A stretch of 64,000 bases of DNA from Rossellomorea aquimaris (GTDB lineage Bacteria > Bacillota > Bacilli > Bacillales > Bacillaceae_B). The first letter of the stretch is position 1. Each line of letters opens with the position of its first letter. Made by a program: the position numbers and the translations under genes. Shown here one piece after another: positions 17,653 to 27,564 of the stretch. The stretch is taken from NCBI RefSeq assembly GCF_001877785.1, contig NZ_MINN01000096.1, forward strand, positions 186,001 to 250,000. The letters run 5' to 3'. The notes beneath the pieces are model-generated. The model did no database searches and was not told the origin of the DNA. It worked only from the letters and a program-made list of their open reading frames with translations.

Positions 17653-18969
17653 TCACTTATTTTTTCTGGAATTTTCTAACTTTTGAATAAGCACCGGTTT
17701 TACCTCTGATAGAAAGTAGAGTGAGCCCGTAATGAATAGTACATCCTCTTCACCCATACCGGGCAGTTTTTCATCTAAATACCGCTGCCAGTCCTCTTCT
17801 TTCTTCTTTCGCGGATGATCCGATATATCGAATAGCTCAACCGCTCCGGCCACCCGCGGAAACGAAAATGTGGTGAAACATATTTCTGAAGCCGCTTCTT
17901 CAAGCAGGCTGATCATATGCTTCAATTCTTTGTCCTTCAGAGCAGAGAAAAGGATCGTCACATTCTTCGAGGGATAACGCTCAGAAATCGTTGCGGCAAG
18001 CGCCTTTATTCCTTCAGGATTATGCGCCCCGTCCAGGATCACAGCCGGCGTGTCACTCATGACTTCCATCCTGCCCGGCCAGTATGCTTTCTTCAGCCCA
18101 TTTCGAAGAGCGGCATCTGCCACGCTGATTACATCCTGTGACTGCAATATTTCTGCCGTCTTTACAGCGATTGCTGCATTTTGAACCTGATGTGCCCCCA
18201 TCATCGAAATTTCAAAAGCACTGCTTTTCCCGGATGAAATAAAATGAAATCTTTCTCCCCTGCCTGCAGCAGGGGACCTCTCTGTGTGAAAATCTTCTCC
18301 CAATTGATAGATACGGCTCCCTTTTTCATTTGCAGCGTCCGCAATGACCTTTCTTGCCCCGTCCTGCGTGACACCGGAAATGACAGGAACGCCTTCTTTG
18401 ATGATGCCTGCTTTCTCGGAGGAAATTTCTTCGATCGTATCGCCAAGGAAGTTCATATGATCCATTCCGATACTCGTGATCACTGAAATAAGCGGGGTGA
18501 TCACGTTCGTTGAATCAAGTCTGCCCCCAAGCCCCACTTCAAATAAAACGACATCGGGTTTGACCGTTTCCGCAAAATAGACCATGCTCATCGCCGTGAT
18601 GACTTCAAATTCGGACGGTTCACCCCACTCACTGTGTGCCATGCTTTCTGCAATCGGTTTGACGAGGGACACAAGCGTAATGAGATCTTCGTCCGGAATG
18701 GGATTCCCGTTTACAGAAATACGCTCATTGAACCGTTCAAAATACGGGGAAGTGAACGTCCCGACTGTACAGCCCGCCTCTTGAAGAATATTTCGAAGAT
18801 AGGTTACTGTCGACCCCTTCCCGTTCGTCCCGCCGATATGCACGCTCTTAAATTTTTCATGGGGATTCCCGAGTTCTTTTAATAAGTGGTGCATTCTTTG
18901 AAGACCGGGCTTTATACCAAGTCTCAATCTTGCATGAATCCACCCGATCGCTTCCTCATATGTAAACAT
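17653..18969 (-). CDS. folC: Bifunctional folylpolyglutamate/dihydrofolate synthase
   Basis: A 438-residue Mur-ligase family enzyme that adds glutamate to folates (and to dihydropteroate in bifunctional forms). The P-loop HIGGTNGKGSTVTYL is near residue 45, then TSPYFERFNERI, VGLGGRLDSTNVI, DHMNFLGDT, the motif GRMEVM and VILDGAHNPEGIKAL. The length is typical. It follows valS as in B. subtilis. The gap to the upstream gene contains a likely valS terminator, so folC may depend on readthrough or on its own weak promoter. Confidence 0.96.
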   Translation of the reverse strand: MFTYEEAIGWIHARLRLGIKPGLQRMHHLLKELGNPHEKFKSVHIGGTNGKGSTVTYLRNILQEAGCTVGTFTSPYFERFNERISVNGNPIPDEDLITLVSLVKPIAESMAHSEWGEPSEFEVITAMSMVYFAETVKPDVVLFEVGLGGRLDSTNVITPLISVITSIGMDHMNFLGDTIEEISSEKAGIIKEGVPVISGVTQDGARKVIADAANEKGSRIYQLGEDFHTERSPAAGRGERFHFISSGKSSAFEISMMGAHQVQNAAIAVKTAEILQSQDVISVADAALRNGLKKAYWPGRMEVMSDTPAVILDGAHNPEGIKALAATISERYPSKNVTILFSALKDKELKHMISLLEEAASEICFTTFSFPRVAGAVELFDISDHPRKKKEEDWQRYLDEKLPGMGEEDVLFITGSLYFLSEVKPVLIQKLENSRKNK

Positions 18970-18989
18970 GTATGCTTCACTCCCATCAA

Positions 18990-19031
18990 AAAAAGGCCGG
19001 GGGAAGCCTAGCTGCTTCAGGGGTGCTTCCC
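18990..19031 (-). terminator. Hairpin between valS and folC
   Basis: GGGAAGC / GCTTCCC stem with inner pairing, followed on the minus strand by CCGGCC and seven T. A plausible intrinsic terminator that would weaken folC transcription from the valS promoter. Confidence 0.55.
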
Positions 19032-19071
19032 TTTACAATTAGACTTCTGCTCCCAAGCCATTTCATAAAAA

Positions 19072-21723
19072 TTAAACGGTTTTCAATTCCTCGATTCTCG
19101 CTTTGACTGTTGCCTGCTTTTCAAGGTAATCTTTTTCTTTTGCCTTCTCTTCGTCGACTACTTTTTGAGGGGCTTTGCTTACAAACTTTTCATTATTCAG
19201 CTTGCCCTGGACACGTGACACTTCTTTTGTCCATTTCTCAAGTTCTTTTTCAAGGCGGGCAATTTCTTCATCGATATTGATGAGACCTTGTAGCGGAAGA
19301 AATAATTCTACTCCTGTAGCAACCGCAGTCATCGCTTTTTCCGGAGGAGTGATATCGGTGCCCATATCCAATTGCTCAGGATTACAGAAACGCTCGATGT
19401 ATCCTTTGTTCTTATCCAGGATTTTCAGGATTTTCTCATCCTTCGCTTTCAGGATCAGCTTGACCTGCTTGCTCATCGGCGTGTTCACTTCTGCCCGTAC
19501 ATTCCGAACGGCACGGATGATTTCCACAAGGAGCTTCATCTCTTCTGATGCACCGGCATCCGTCAGGTCCTTGTTTACTTCCGGCCAGGCTGCAACTGTG
19601 ATCGATTCGCCTTTATGCGGCAGGTTCTGCCATATTTCCTCGGTAATAAACGGCATGAACGGATGCAGAAGTCGCATTGTGTTGTCGAGAACGTACGCAA
19701 GGATGGAACGAGTTGTTTTCTTGGCCGCTTCGTCTTCCCCGTATAAAGGAAGCTTCGCCATTTCGATATACCAGTCGCAGAAATCATCCCAGATGAAATT
19801 ATAAAGGATTCTTCCGACTTCGCCGAATTCATATCGGTCGGCAAGGCGGGTCACACTCTCGATCGTTTCGTTCAGGCGTGTAAGGATCCATTTGTCGGCA
19901 ACGGATTTTTCACCGCTGAGATCGATTTCTTCATAAGTCATGCCATCCATATTCATAAGGGCAAATCGAGATGCATTCCAGATTTTATTGGCAAAGTTCC
20001 AAACGGATTCCACTTTCTCGAATGAGAAACGCAGATCCTGACCAGGTGAACTGCCTGTGGACAAGAAGTAACGAAGTGAATCTGCACCATATTTTTCGAT
20101 GACATCCATCGGATCGACGCCATTGCCGAGCGATTTACTCATCTTGCGTCCGTCTTCTGCACGGACAAGTCCGTGGATCAGGACATCTTTGAATGGACGT
20201 TCACCGGTGAACTCAAGTCCCTGGAAAATCATGCGCGATACCCAGAACCCGATGATGTCGTAGCCTGTTACAAGCGTGTTTGTCGGATAGTATCTCTTGA
20301 AGTCTTCCGCTTCTGTATCCGGCCAGCCCATTGTTGAGAATGGCCACAGTGCTGAACTGAACCAGGTATCAAGGACGTCTTCTTCCTGCGTCCAGTTTTC
20401 ACTGTCAGCGGGTGCCTCGTTTCCTACATATACTTCACCGGTTTCCTTGTGATACCATGCCGGGATTCTGTGTCCCCACCATAATTGACGGGAAATACAC
20501 CAATCGCGGGTATTTTCCATCCAGCGCATATAGGAAGTTTCGAAACGGTCGGGAACAAAATTCACTTTTTCCCCTTCTTTTTCCTGCAGCTTGACTGCTT
20601 CCTGTGCGAGCGGATCCATTTTGACGAACCATTGAGTTGATAGATATGGCTCAACTACCGCTCCGCTCCGCTCGGAGTGTCCAACGGAGTGCATATGCTC
20701 TTCGATCTTGAACAGTACGCCTGATTCCTGAAGATCTTTGACGATCTGCTTGCGGCAGTCAAAGCGGTCCATGCCATTGTATTTATCTGCCTTTTCATTC
20801 ATGCTTCCGTCTTCATTCATCACGAGGATACGTTCAAGATTATGGCGGTTTCCGATCTCGAAGTCATTCGGATCGTGAGCAGGCGTGATTTTTACCGCCC
20901 CTGAACCGAATTCCATATCCACATAATCGTCCCCGACGATCGGGATTTCACGTCCGACGATTGGAAGGATCACCGTTTTACCGATCAAGTGCTTGTAGCG
21001 GTCGTCTTCCGGATGGACGGCTACAGCCGTATCACCGAGCATCGTTTCAGGACGTGTTGTCGCGATTTCAATATGTCCGCTTCCATCCGCTAACGGATAC
21101 TTCATATGATAGAACGCACCCTGTACATCCTGGTGGATAACCTCGATGTCGGATAAAGCTGTCTTCGTTGCGGGATCCCAGTTGATGATGTATTCACCGC
21201 GGTAAATCAAGCCTTTATTATAAAGGTCGATGAATACTTTCTGAACGGCATCCGATAAGCCTTTATCCAGCGTGAAACGTTCGCGGCTGTAGTCAAGCCC
21301 CAGGCCGATTTTCGACCATTGCTTCCGGATGTGCTCTGCGTACTCTTCTTTCCAATTCCACGTTTCTTCCACGAACTTCTCACGGCCAAGGTCATGGCGC
21401 GAGATACCCTGGCTGCGAAGCTTTTCGTCCACCTTTGCCTGTGTGGCAATCCCTGCGTGGTCCATTCCCGGAAGCCATAGGACATCGTAGCCCTGCATGC
21501 GCTTCATTCTTGTCAGGATGTCTTGAAGTGTCGTATCCCATGCGTGGCCGAGATGAAGCTTGCCTGTTACGTTCGGCGGCGGGATGACGATCGAGTACGG
21601 TTCCTTTTCCTTCTCACTTTTCGCTTCAAAAAACTTCCCATCCAGCCACCATTTGTATCTTCCCTGCTCAATGGCATTGGGATCATATTTAGTCGGCATC
21701 GATAATTGATCTTGAGTCTCCAT
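19072..21723 (-). CDS. valS: Valyl-tRNA synthetase
   Basis: An 883-residue class I synthetase charging tRNA-Val. HIGH signature in [18 protein letters not shown], editing (CP1) domain in the middle ([20 protein letters not shown]), KMSKS in [14 protein letters not shown], anticodon-binding domain and the C-terminal coiled-coil arm (about 810-883, [17 protein letters not shown]) that is typical of ValS. The ATG at 21721-21723 has AAAGGAGG upstream. Expression is controlled by the T-box leader at 21777-22037. Confidence 0.98.
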   Translation of the reverse strand: METQDQLSMPTKYDPNAIEQGRYKWWLDGKFFEAKSEKEKEPYSIVIPPPNVTGKLHLGHAWDTTLQDILTRMKRMQGYDVLWLPGMDHAGIATQAKVDEKLRSQGISRHDLGREKFVEETWNWKEEYAEHIRKQWSKIGLGLDYSRERFTLDKGLSDAVQKVFIDLYNKGLIYRGEYIINWDPATKTALSDIEVIHQDVQGAFYHMKYPLADGSGHIEIATTRPETMLGDTAVAVHPEDDRYKHLIGKTVILPIVGREIPIVGDDYVDMEFGSGAVKITPAHDPNDFEIGNRHNLERILVMNEDGSMNEKADKYNGMDRFDCRKQIVKDLQESGVLFKIEEHMHSVGHSERSGAVVEPYLSTQWFVKMDPLAQEAVKLQEKEGEKVNFVPDRFETSYMRWMENTRDWCISRQLWWGHRIPAWYHKETGEVYVGNEAPADSENWTQEEDVLDTWFSSALWPFSTMGWPDTEAEDFKRYYPTNTLVTGYDIIGFWVSRMIFQGLEFTGERPFKDVLIHGLVRAEDGRKMSKSLGNGVDPMDVIEKYGADSLRYFLSTGSSPGQDLRFSFEKVESVWNFANKIWNASRFALMNMDGMTYEEIDLSGEKSVADKWILTRLNETIESVTRLADRYEFGEVGRILYNFIWDDFCDWYIEMAKLPLYGEDEAAKKTTRSILAYVLDNTMRLLHPFMPFITEEIWQNLPHKGESITVAAWPEVNKDLTDAGASEEMKLLVEIIRAVRNVRAEVNTPMSKQVKLILKAKDEKILKILDKNKGYIERFCNPEQLDMGTDITPPEKAMTAVATGVELFLPLQGLINIDEEIARLEKELEKWTKEVSRVQGKLNNEKFVSKAPQKVVDEEKAKEKDYLEKQATVKARIEELKTV

Positions 21724-21776
21724 TGTATATCCTCCTTTAACGTTGTAGGTTCATTTAACAGCATTTTTTGGACACA

Positions 21777-22037
21777 AAAAAATCCTTCGCCCTGTAAAAG
21801 GACGAAGGATTCGTTTCGCGGTACCACCTTTTTTCTCAGAAGTCATTCTGTCTCCTGAACTCTCAATGAACAATAACGGCTTTTAACCGGCTTCCACTAC
21901 TGTTTTCATGGAAACAGCTCTACAGGCGACCTTCTATCGTCTTCGCTTGGAAAATCTCTCAGCATACGATTTTCCTCTCTGAAAGCGGGGGGCAATGTAC
22001 TCTTCCTGTTCAACGCTTTTAAAAATATTTATGTAAT
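21777..22037 (-). promoter_or_regulatory. T-box leader of valS with terminator
   Basis: On the minus strand the conserved T-box AGGTGGTACCGCG lies at 21817-21829 and is followed by a terminator (TCCTTCGTCC ... GGGCGAAGGA and seven T, 21777-21813). Uncharged tRNA-Val pairing would favour the antiterminator. The upstream Stem I region has the usual AGAGA-type bulges; a GTC at 21928-21930 in the context GAAGGTCGCC is the likely valine specifier codon (inference). The arrangement leads directly into valS. Confidence 0.93.
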
Positions 22038-22043
22038 CATTAT

Positions 22044-22071
22044 AGTATAGGATTCACTGAACTTTCGTCAA
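22044..22071 (-). promoter_or_regulatory. Sigma-A promoter of valS
   Basis: Minus-strand TTGACG (22066-22071), 16-base spacer, TATACT (22044-22049), overlapping a second TATAAT. Transcription would start near 22037, at the head of the T-box leader. Confidence 0.7.
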
Positions 22072-22184
22072 TCATTATCGCCCATTTTCACAAAAAATAT
22101 TCTCTTTAACATGCTTCTCGCACCCTTCCGGACAGAAAACATAAGATGAAGTAGTGAATACACCCAGGAAAGTGAGTGACAACC

Positions 22185-22373
22185 ATGAAGAAATTCAATC
22201 AATATACACTGCAGAAGTGGATGGGCAACGCACGGCTGATCTGCAAGCAGTTCATCGTCCCTTTTACCATCTTTCAAGCAATCCGGACGATTCTGCTTCC
22301 GACTACTTTCGATGTACTTTTATTGACCTTGTTTATCGGGCTCGGCCTTGCCATTTACTATGATTGGATTTAA
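22185..22373 (+). CDS. Small uncharacterised membrane protein
   Basis: A 62-residue protein: basic N-terminal third (MKKFNQYTLQKWMGNARLIC) followed by a hydrophobic half with one or two membrane segments (PFTIFQAIRTILLPTTFDV, LLTLFIGLGLAIYYDWI). The ATG at 22185 follows AGGAAAGTGAG; a GTG nine bases earlier is a weaker alternative. It stands alone on the plus strand between valS and ysxE and ends in a shared bidirectional terminator. I do not recognise a family. The frame, start site and terminator make it likely to be real. Confidence 0.7.
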   Translation: MKKFNQYTLQKWMGNARLICKQFIVPFTIFQAIRTILLPTTFDVLLLTLFIGLGLAIYYDWI

Positions 22374-22408
22374 GGACTGACGAAACATGGCGTTCGCCAG
22401 TCCTTTTT
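22372..22408. terminator. Bidirectional terminator between the small plus-strand gene and ysxE
   Basis: AAGGACTGACG and CGCCAGTCCTT form a near-perfect stem flanked by a T run on the plus strand. It overlaps the stop of the small gene and serves the converging ysxE. Confidence 0.75.
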
Positions 22409-23446
22409 TCATGTCTCTGCCTCTGCCGCGGCTTCCGCTTCTTCTTTTTTCTTGCGTTCAATCTCGTCGAGGCGCATGACCACATATTCGGTATTTTTCA
22501 AGAGCCAGTAGTGACGCTGCAATTTTCTCACTGCTTTCCGCTCGTTTCTTTTCGCTTTAGGCGTATGAAAATATTTTTCAGCCATCGCAATCAATGAGCT
22601 CGGATAAGCCAGATAACACATGAACAGGAGCTTTTCTTCCGCGCGGGCGGTAAAATGCTGAAAGTACGTTTCCAGCCACTCTACACACTCATCAAAATAC
22701 TTAGGATAGGTTTTCAAGGTCCTTGACAGGAACGGAAGCAAGTCATGAAAAGGAGAAGCCGTCTTTGAACCTTCGAAGTTATTAAAATAACCCATCCCCC
22801 TGTCATCATAGAGGAAATGCTCGGTGGAGAGTTTGCCGTGAATGATGACCGTCCTCACCTTTTCAAGGTCTTTTGTGCTTTCATACCATTCGTCGAGTTT
22901 ATTCCGTGAAAATTTCAAAGCTTGTGATGCATCCTTATAATACATACAAAAATGGTATTGAAACGGCGACATATACGTGGTTTTCTCACATTCTTCCACG
23001 TATTCATCGAGGAACTGCTGCTCCTTTTCCCACCTGGAAGTCAGCTGTTCGTAATGGGATTCTCTTTCTTCTTTATTGATTTTGACATCCTGTGAAGAAA
23101 TTGTATGAAGTCTAGCCAATTCCCGGAACAGCTTTTGATGCCTTTCAAAACGGTCTTCCTTATCCTGGTTGTTGAGCCAGGGCATCACATAGTAAAGTTC
23201 ACCCTCGTGCCAGACTGCATACCGTCCGTCCATTGTGGGATAAATGGGAACAATCCGGTTATATCCCCGCTGGAACAGAGTCTGGATGTTCCGCACAAAA
23301 TCCACCCCCGTCTGTGCGGATATATGCTTGACGGCAAGCGTGCCTTTGTTTGAGTACACTTTGCTGACCTTACCGGTATCTTCCACGAAAAAGGGTTCTA
23401 CCCCGTAAGGCTGAAGAACAGGCTTTAAATGTTCGATCGTCTGCAT
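22409..23446 (-). CDS. ysxE: Spore coat-associated protein YsxE (CotS-like kinase fold)
   Basis: The ATG at 23444-23446 is chosen (AAGGAGGTG upstream, 9-base spacer), giving 345 residues. The fold resembles aminoglycoside phosphotransferase-like CotS/YsxE spore coat proteins: nucleotide-lobe pattern VYSNKGTLAVKHI, VIHGKLSTEHFLYDDRGMGYFNNFEG in place of the HxDxxxxN catalytic loop (here HGKLSTEHFL), so true kinase activity is doubtful. In B. subtilis YsxE works with SpoVID in coat encasement. The C-terminus is a charged E/A/K-rich helix. It follows spoVID, from which a terminator separates it. Confidence 0.88.
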   Translation of the reverse strand: MQTIEHLKPVLQPYGVEPFFVEDTGKVSKVYSNKGTLAVKHISAQTGVDFVRNIQTLFQRGYNRIVPIYPTMDGRYAVWHEGELYYVMPWLNNQDKEDRFERHQKLFRELARLHTISSQDVKINKEERESHYEQLTSRWEKEQQFLDEYVEECEKTTYMSPFQYHFCMYYKDASQALKFSRNKLDEWYESTKDLEKVRTVIIHGKLSTEHFLYDDRGMGYFNNFEGSKTASPFHDLLPFLSRTLKTYPKYFDECVEWLETYFQHFTARAEEKLLFMCYLAYPSSLIAMAEKYFHTPKAKRNERKAVRKLQRHYWLLKNTEYVVMRLDEIERKKKEEAEAAAEAET

Positions 23447-23506
23447 GATTATTTGCACCTCCTTTTTTACGGACAGCCTCCGATTCCTCCGCTCCCTTGC
23501 TTAAAG

Positions 23507-23546
23507 AAGAAAAAACGGACTGCCCCCAGTATATTGGTGTCAGTCC
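23507..23546 (-). terminator. Hairpin after spoVID
   Basis: GGACTG / CAGTCC with partially paired interior, followed on the minus strand by GTTTTTTCTT, in the spoVID-ysxE gap. It suggests reduced readthrough into ysxE. Confidence 0.55.
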
Positions 23547-23586
23547 TGATACAATGCCGTATTTTATCGTTCTGCTCTTTTGTTAT

Positions 23587-24810
23587 TTATGCTTTGAACA
23601 CCGGTTCTTCATTTGGGATATAAAGAACCTGGCCGCTGTAGACATCCTGGTTGGCCTCCAGATGATTGACCCTCAGCAGCTGGGCGATGGTCAAATCATA
23701 TTTTTCGGCGATCTGATCGAGGGTTTCCCCCTCCTGAACAATGCAGACTCTAAGCATTGCAGCACGTTCTTCTTCTTTGCGGGCGAAGAAATCAGTCAAC
23801 GAAATCGATTCATATTTTTTGCCTTTGATTTTTTTCTTCTTTGCAGTCGGTTCTTCTTCCATCGAAGAGGATTCTTCTTCCTCTTCCACTTCTTGAACCG
23901 GCTCCTGCTTCTGCATATTCATTTGTTCACTGGCAGGCTGAGGGACTTCCTGCTCCTGTGAGGATTCACTCAATTCATGTTCTGGAAGTTCAAATACATT
24001 TTCCTTCCTGAAGTAGCTCTCTTCGTGTGCAGATTGGGAATCATACTGGATATGGACAGGAATCTCGTCTTCTTCCTCGGCTGGAGGTGTCCTCCCTTCG
24101 AGTGAAAACGGCTGGTAATCATCATCAGGGGATTCAGGGATGCCATCTGCCGATTCAACCTCTGTTAGGTCGTAATCATGGTTTATATCATCTTCATCCT
24201 CATATGAGACATTGACCTCTTCCTGATCATATGATTCATCATCATCACGGTCATAATATCCATGACTTTCAGTTTCCTCTTCTTCTAAAGGAGCATCTGC
24301 AAAAGCAGCCGAGCGGTGAAGAGGGGCATAAAGTTCTTCCTCCTTATATTCCACTTCAAGAGGTGTATGGGTCTGCTGCTCCCCGTAAATTCCGGTAATG
24401 GTCAAATCGGCATTCAGTTTCAAGCAGGCATTTTCAGGCACAACGTAGTCGAAGGACTCGACGAACACATCAATGTCTCCCAGATTGGCAATTCTGTTTT
24501 TAGGGATGGTGACATCTACCGGAAAACGGTGAACAAACTCGTTTTCCCCTTTTTCCCTTTTTTCAACGATTTGAACGAATTTACCGCTAGCTTCAAATTC
24601 GTCTACACCTTCTTCATCCCGCGGGGTGGTAGGCAGGTATTCACCTGAAAGATCCAGGGTCCCGCGTATGAGTACATATTGTTCTTGTTCCTGTATCGTT
24701 ATATGTGGATCTAAGGAGATGGATAGCAGTTCTTCAACTTCCTGTCCTTTTTTGAACCAAATTGATTCTTCCAAAGAAAATCGCAGGCACGATTGTTGAT
24801 CTTGTGACAA
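23587..24810 (-). CDS. spoVID: Stage VI sporulation protein D (coat morphogenesis, LysM)
   Basis: A TTG start at 24808-24810 is preceded by AAAGGAGGAATTTCT; this gives MSQDQQSCLRFSLEES and 407 residues. The N-terminal beta-rich domain (about 1-175) is the coat-encasement module, the middle is very acidic and low-complexity (DEDDINHDYD, EEEEESSSMEEE), and the C-terminus is a LysM domain (VQEGETLDQIAEKYDLTIAQ, about 355-400). SpoVID directs coat proteins around the forespore together with SafA and SpoIVA. Position next to ysxE and hemL matches B. subtilis. Confidence 0.93.
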   Translation of the reverse strand: MSQDQQSCLRFSLEESIWFKKGQEVEELLSISLDPHITIQEQEQYVLIRGTLDLSGEYLPTTPRDEEGVDEFEASGKFVQIVEKREKGENEFVHRFPVDVTIPKNRIANLGDIDVFVESFDYVVPENACLKLNADLTITGIYGEQQTHTPLEVEYKEEELYAPLHRSAAFADAPLEEEETESHGYYDRDDDESYDQEEVNVSYEDEDDINHDYDLTEVESADGIPESPDDDYQPFSLEGRTPPAEEEDEIPVHIQYDSQSAHEESYFRKENVFELPEHELSESSQEQEVPQPASEQMNMQKQEPVQEVEEEEESSSMEEEPTAKKKKIKGKKYESISLTDFFARKEEERAAMLRVCIVQEGETLDQIAEKYDLTIAQLLRVNHLEANQDVYSGQVLYIPNEEPVFKA

Positions 24811-24843
24811 AGAAATTCCTCCTTTCAAGTTCCAAACCTAAGA

Positions 24844-24874
24844 AATATATGACAATGTCATTATCACTTTATGA
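24844..24874 (-). promoter_or_regulatory. Possible sigma-E promoter of spoVID
   Basis: Minus-strand TCATAAAG (24867-24874), 15-base spacer, CATATATT (24844-24851), close to the sigma-E pattern (KMATATT / CATACAHT). It lies about 35 bases before the start. spoVID is a mother-cell gene in B. subtilis, so the match is reasonable, but the -35 is imperfect. Confidence 0.4.
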
Positions 24875-24956
24875 AACGCGGAGGGGAAATATGATAGAGA
24901 TGAGTAAGTTTTAAAAAATTGAGTGTCTTAATTACATTGAGTTTGCTTTGAATGTC

Positions 24957-25087
24957 GGTATTGATTTCCGTGCATGACTTCGCTTTCCGCGGGTAGCCCG
25001 TGAGCCTCCTCGTCACTCCGTTCCTGCGGGGTCTCACATTAGCTACTCTTCCCGCAGGAGTCTTCGTCATGCACTCCAATCAATACC
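24957..25087. repeat. Element A copy 3 (between spoVID and hemL)
   Basis: A clean, simple copy: ends GGTATTGATT / AATCAATACC, then GTGCATGAC answered by GTCATGCAC, another co-varying stem. Blocks CTTTCCGCGGG, GAGCCTCCTCG, CCTGCGGGGTCTCAC and CCCGCAGGAGTC are present. It accounts for a third of the 421-base gap between spoVID and the hemL stop; the rest is A/T-rich without a recognisable gene. Confidence 0.85.
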
Positions 25088-25191
25088 TGGATAGTCCATT
25101 TACAAAGCCATTTCATTCATGTTAAAAATTATCCAAATAATATTTTTCGTCGTGGCATACTCCATCTTTTCTGTTCGTTATCTTAAATCAA

Positions 25192-25223
25192 AAAGCCGAC
25201 CTTCTTATAAAAGGCCGGCTTTC
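25192..25223 (-). terminator. Terminator of the hem operon
   Basis: AAAGCCGACCTT / AAGGCCGGCTTT hairpin nine bases after the hemL stop, with flanking A and T runs. It ends the hemAXCDBL transcript. Confidence 0.8.
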
Positions 25224-25231
25224 TCTTTTAC

Positions 25232-26524
25232 TTATTTCTTACTGATCTTCTCAAATGCTTTTTCTGCTGCTTTGATTGTGTTGTTGATATCTTCGTCGCT
25301 GTGGGCGGTGGATAGGAATAGTCCTTCGAATTGGGAAGGCGGCAGAAATACTCCTTCGTTTGCCATCTCGCGGTAGTACTCAGCGAACATTTCCAAATCA
25401 GAGGATTTTGCCCCTTCGTAATTCTTTACTTCATCATTTGTGAAGAATAAACCGACCATCGAGCCTGCACGGTTAATGGTATGAGGGACGCCGTGTTTTT
25501 GTGCGGCTTGCTTCAAACCATCCTCAAGAAGGTCGGCTTTGCGGCCGAATTCTTCATAGCTTTCAGGCGTCAATTGGCTGAGTGTCTCGTAACCGGCAGT
25601 CATGGCCAGCGGATTCCCTGACAGGGTTCCAGCTTGGTAGATGGGACCGCTCGGAGCGATCTTTTCCATGATTTCTGCTTTTCCTCCGTACGCTCCAACA
25701 GGCAGTCCGCCGCCGATCACTTTCCCGAGGCAGGTAAGGTCAGGTGTCACATTGAAATATCCTTGCGCACAGCCGTAACCAACACGGAATCCTGTCATGA
25801 CTTCATCGAAAATCAGCAGGGAACCGTTCTGTTCAGTGATTTCACGAAGACCTTCCAGGAATCCCGGCTGAGGAGGGACGACTCCCATATTCCCGGCCAC
25901 CGGTTCAACGATGACACCGGCAATATCATCACCGAATTGTTCGAATGCATAACGGAAGCTTTCTAGGTCGTTGTATGGAACGGTGATCGTATTTTTGGCG
26001 ACCCCTTCAGGCACCCCCGGACTGTCAGGAAGGCCAAGTGTCGCAACACCGGATCCTGCTTTGATCAAGAGTGAGTCCCCGTGTCCATGGTAGCAGCCTT
26101 CAAATTTGAGGATTTTGTTACGGCCGGTATACCCCCGTGCAAGACGTAGTGCACTCATTGTCGCTTCCGTCCCTGAAGATACCATGCGGACGATTTCAAT
26201 ACTCGGTACACGGTCGATCACCAGTTGAGCAAGTTTATTTTCGATTTCGGTCGGTGCTCCGAAGCTTGTCCCGCTTTCAGCCACCTTCTTGATCGCTTCC
26301 ACCACTCGGTCATTGCTGTGACCAAGGATAAGCGGCCCCCATGACAGTACATAGTCGATATATTCATTACCATCGATGTCATAGATCTTGGAGCCTTTTC
26401 CCCTTTCCATGAAAATGGGATCCATATTGACCGATTTGAATGCGCGGACAGGGCTGTTTACACCGCCAGGCATTAACTTCTTTGCTTCTTTGAACGCTTC
26501 TTGTGATTTTTCATATGAACGCAA
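25232..26524 (-). CDS. hemL: Glutamate-1-semialdehyde 2,1-aminomutase
   Basis: A PLP enzyme converting glutamate-1-semialdehyde to 5-aminolevulinate. A TTG at 26522-26524 is preferred: it gives [14 protein letters not shown], matching the B. subtilis start and 430 residues, with AAAGGAGG nine bases before; the ATG six bases upstream is too close to that site. Motifs: [42 protein letters not shown] and the PLP lysine in [17 protein letters not shown]. Last gene of the hem operon. Confidence 0.95.
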   Translation of the reverse strand: MRSYEKSQEAFKEAKKLMPGGVNSPVRAFKSVNMDPIFMERGKGSKIYDIDGNEYIDYVLSWGPLILGHSNDRVVEAIKKVAESGTSFGAPTEIENKLAQLVIDRVPSIEIVRMVSSGTEATMSALRLARGYTGRNKILKFEGCYHGHGDSLLIKAGSGVATLGLPDSPGVPEGVAKNTITVPYNDLESFRYAFEQFGDDIAGVIVEPVAGNMGVVPPQPGFLEGLREITEQNGSLLIFDEVMTGFRVGYGCAQGYFNVTPDLTCLGKVIGGGLPVGAYGGKAEIMEKIAPSGPIYQAGTLSGNPLAMTAGYETLSQLTPESYEEFGRKADLLEDGLKQAAQKHGVPHTINRAGSMVGLFFTNDEVKNYEGAKSSDLEMFAEYYREMANEGVFLPPSQFEGLFLSTAHSDEDINNTIKAAEKAFEKISKK

Positions 26525-26569
26525 GACCATTCTCCTCCTTTAAAAAAATGCGGAAATTGAACTCTTTCT

Positions 26570-27544
26570 TTACGACAGCCAGCCTGCCACGTCTTTTGCA
26601 AAATACGTGATGATGAGATCTGCCCCTGCACGCTTCATGCTTGTCAGCTTTTCCATCACGATTTCCTGTTCATTGATCCAGCCGTTTTCTGCTGCGGCTT
26701 TGACCATGCTGTATTCTCCACTTACATTATAGGCAACAACCGGTGCGTTGAAACGGTCCTTTACTTCCCTCATGATATCCATGTAGGAGAGAGCCGGTTT
26801 GACGATCAGGAAGTCCGCTCCTTCTTCGATATCAGATTTGGCTTCGCGCAATGCTTCCAGACGATTAGCCGGATCCATTTGATATGTCCTTCTGTCCCCG
26901 AATTGAGGAGTCGAATGAGCGGCATCACGGAACGGTCCGTAAAAGCTTGAAGAGTACTTCACTGCGTACGACATGATCGGAACATCCGTAAATCCTGCTT
27001 CATCCAGCCCGTGGCGGATGGCTGCGACGAATCCGTCCATCATATTGGAAGGTGCGATGATATCCGCTCCAGCTTCCGCCTGGCTTACGGCTGTTTTTGC
27101 AAGAAGGTCAAGGGTCGGGTCATTCAGGATTTTTCCGTCTTTCACAATTCCGCAGTGACCGTGGCTTGTGTATTGGCAAAGGCATGTATCCGCTACGACG
27201 ACCATCTCAGGGTAGAGTTCTTTCACGAAGCGGGTAGCCCTCTGCACGATTCCATGTTCATGATAAGCCTGTTTCCCGAGTTCATCTTTTTCAGCCGGTA
27301 CTCCGAACAGGATGATTGATTTAATACCGAGTGAAGCAATCTCATCCATTTCTGCCTTCAGGTTGTCCATGGAAATATGGAACACACCGGGCATGGAAGG
27401 AACAGCCTTACGGATATTTTCACCTTCAACAACGAATAAAGGATAAATCAAATCTTCTTTTCTAAGATGCGTTTCTCTTACTAACGCACGCATATTTTCT
27501 GATTGTCTTAAGCGGCGATGGCGATTGAATGTTAGATCTTTCAT
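26570..27544 (-). CDS. hemB: Delta-aminolevulinic acid dehydratase (porphobilinogen synthase)
   Basis: A 324-residue enzyme joining two aminolevulinates into porphobilinogen. Zinc cysteines lie in [18 protein letters not shown], and the two active-site lysines in [18 protein letters not shown] and [13 protein letters not shown]. The length and N-terminus ([18 protein letters not shown]) are typical. hemD lies 20 bases upstream and hemL follows after about 45 bases. Confidence 0.98.
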   Translation of the reverse strand: MKDLTFNRHRRLRQSENMRALVRETHLRKEDLIYPLFVVEGENIRKAVPSMPGVFHISMDNLKAEMDEIASLGIKSIILFGVPAEKDELGKQAYHEHGIVQRATRFVKELYPEMVVVADTCLCQYTSHGHCGIVKDGKILNDPTLDLLAKTAVSQAEAGADIIAPSNMMDGFVAAIRHGLDEAGFTDVPIMSYAVKYSSSFYGPFRDAAHSTPQFGDRRTYQMDPANRLEALREAKSDIEEGADFLIVKPALSYMDIMREVKDRFNAPVVAYNVSGEYSMVKAAAENGWINEQEIVMEKLTSMKRAGADLIITYFAKDVAGWLS

Positions 27545-27564
27545 TTATAATACCTCCGGTGTAA

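Noticed and set aside
22409-23446. ysxE considered as an active kinase
   Set aside because: The catalytic loop reads HGKLSTEHFL instead of the HxDxxxxN pattern, so catalytic activity is not claimed.
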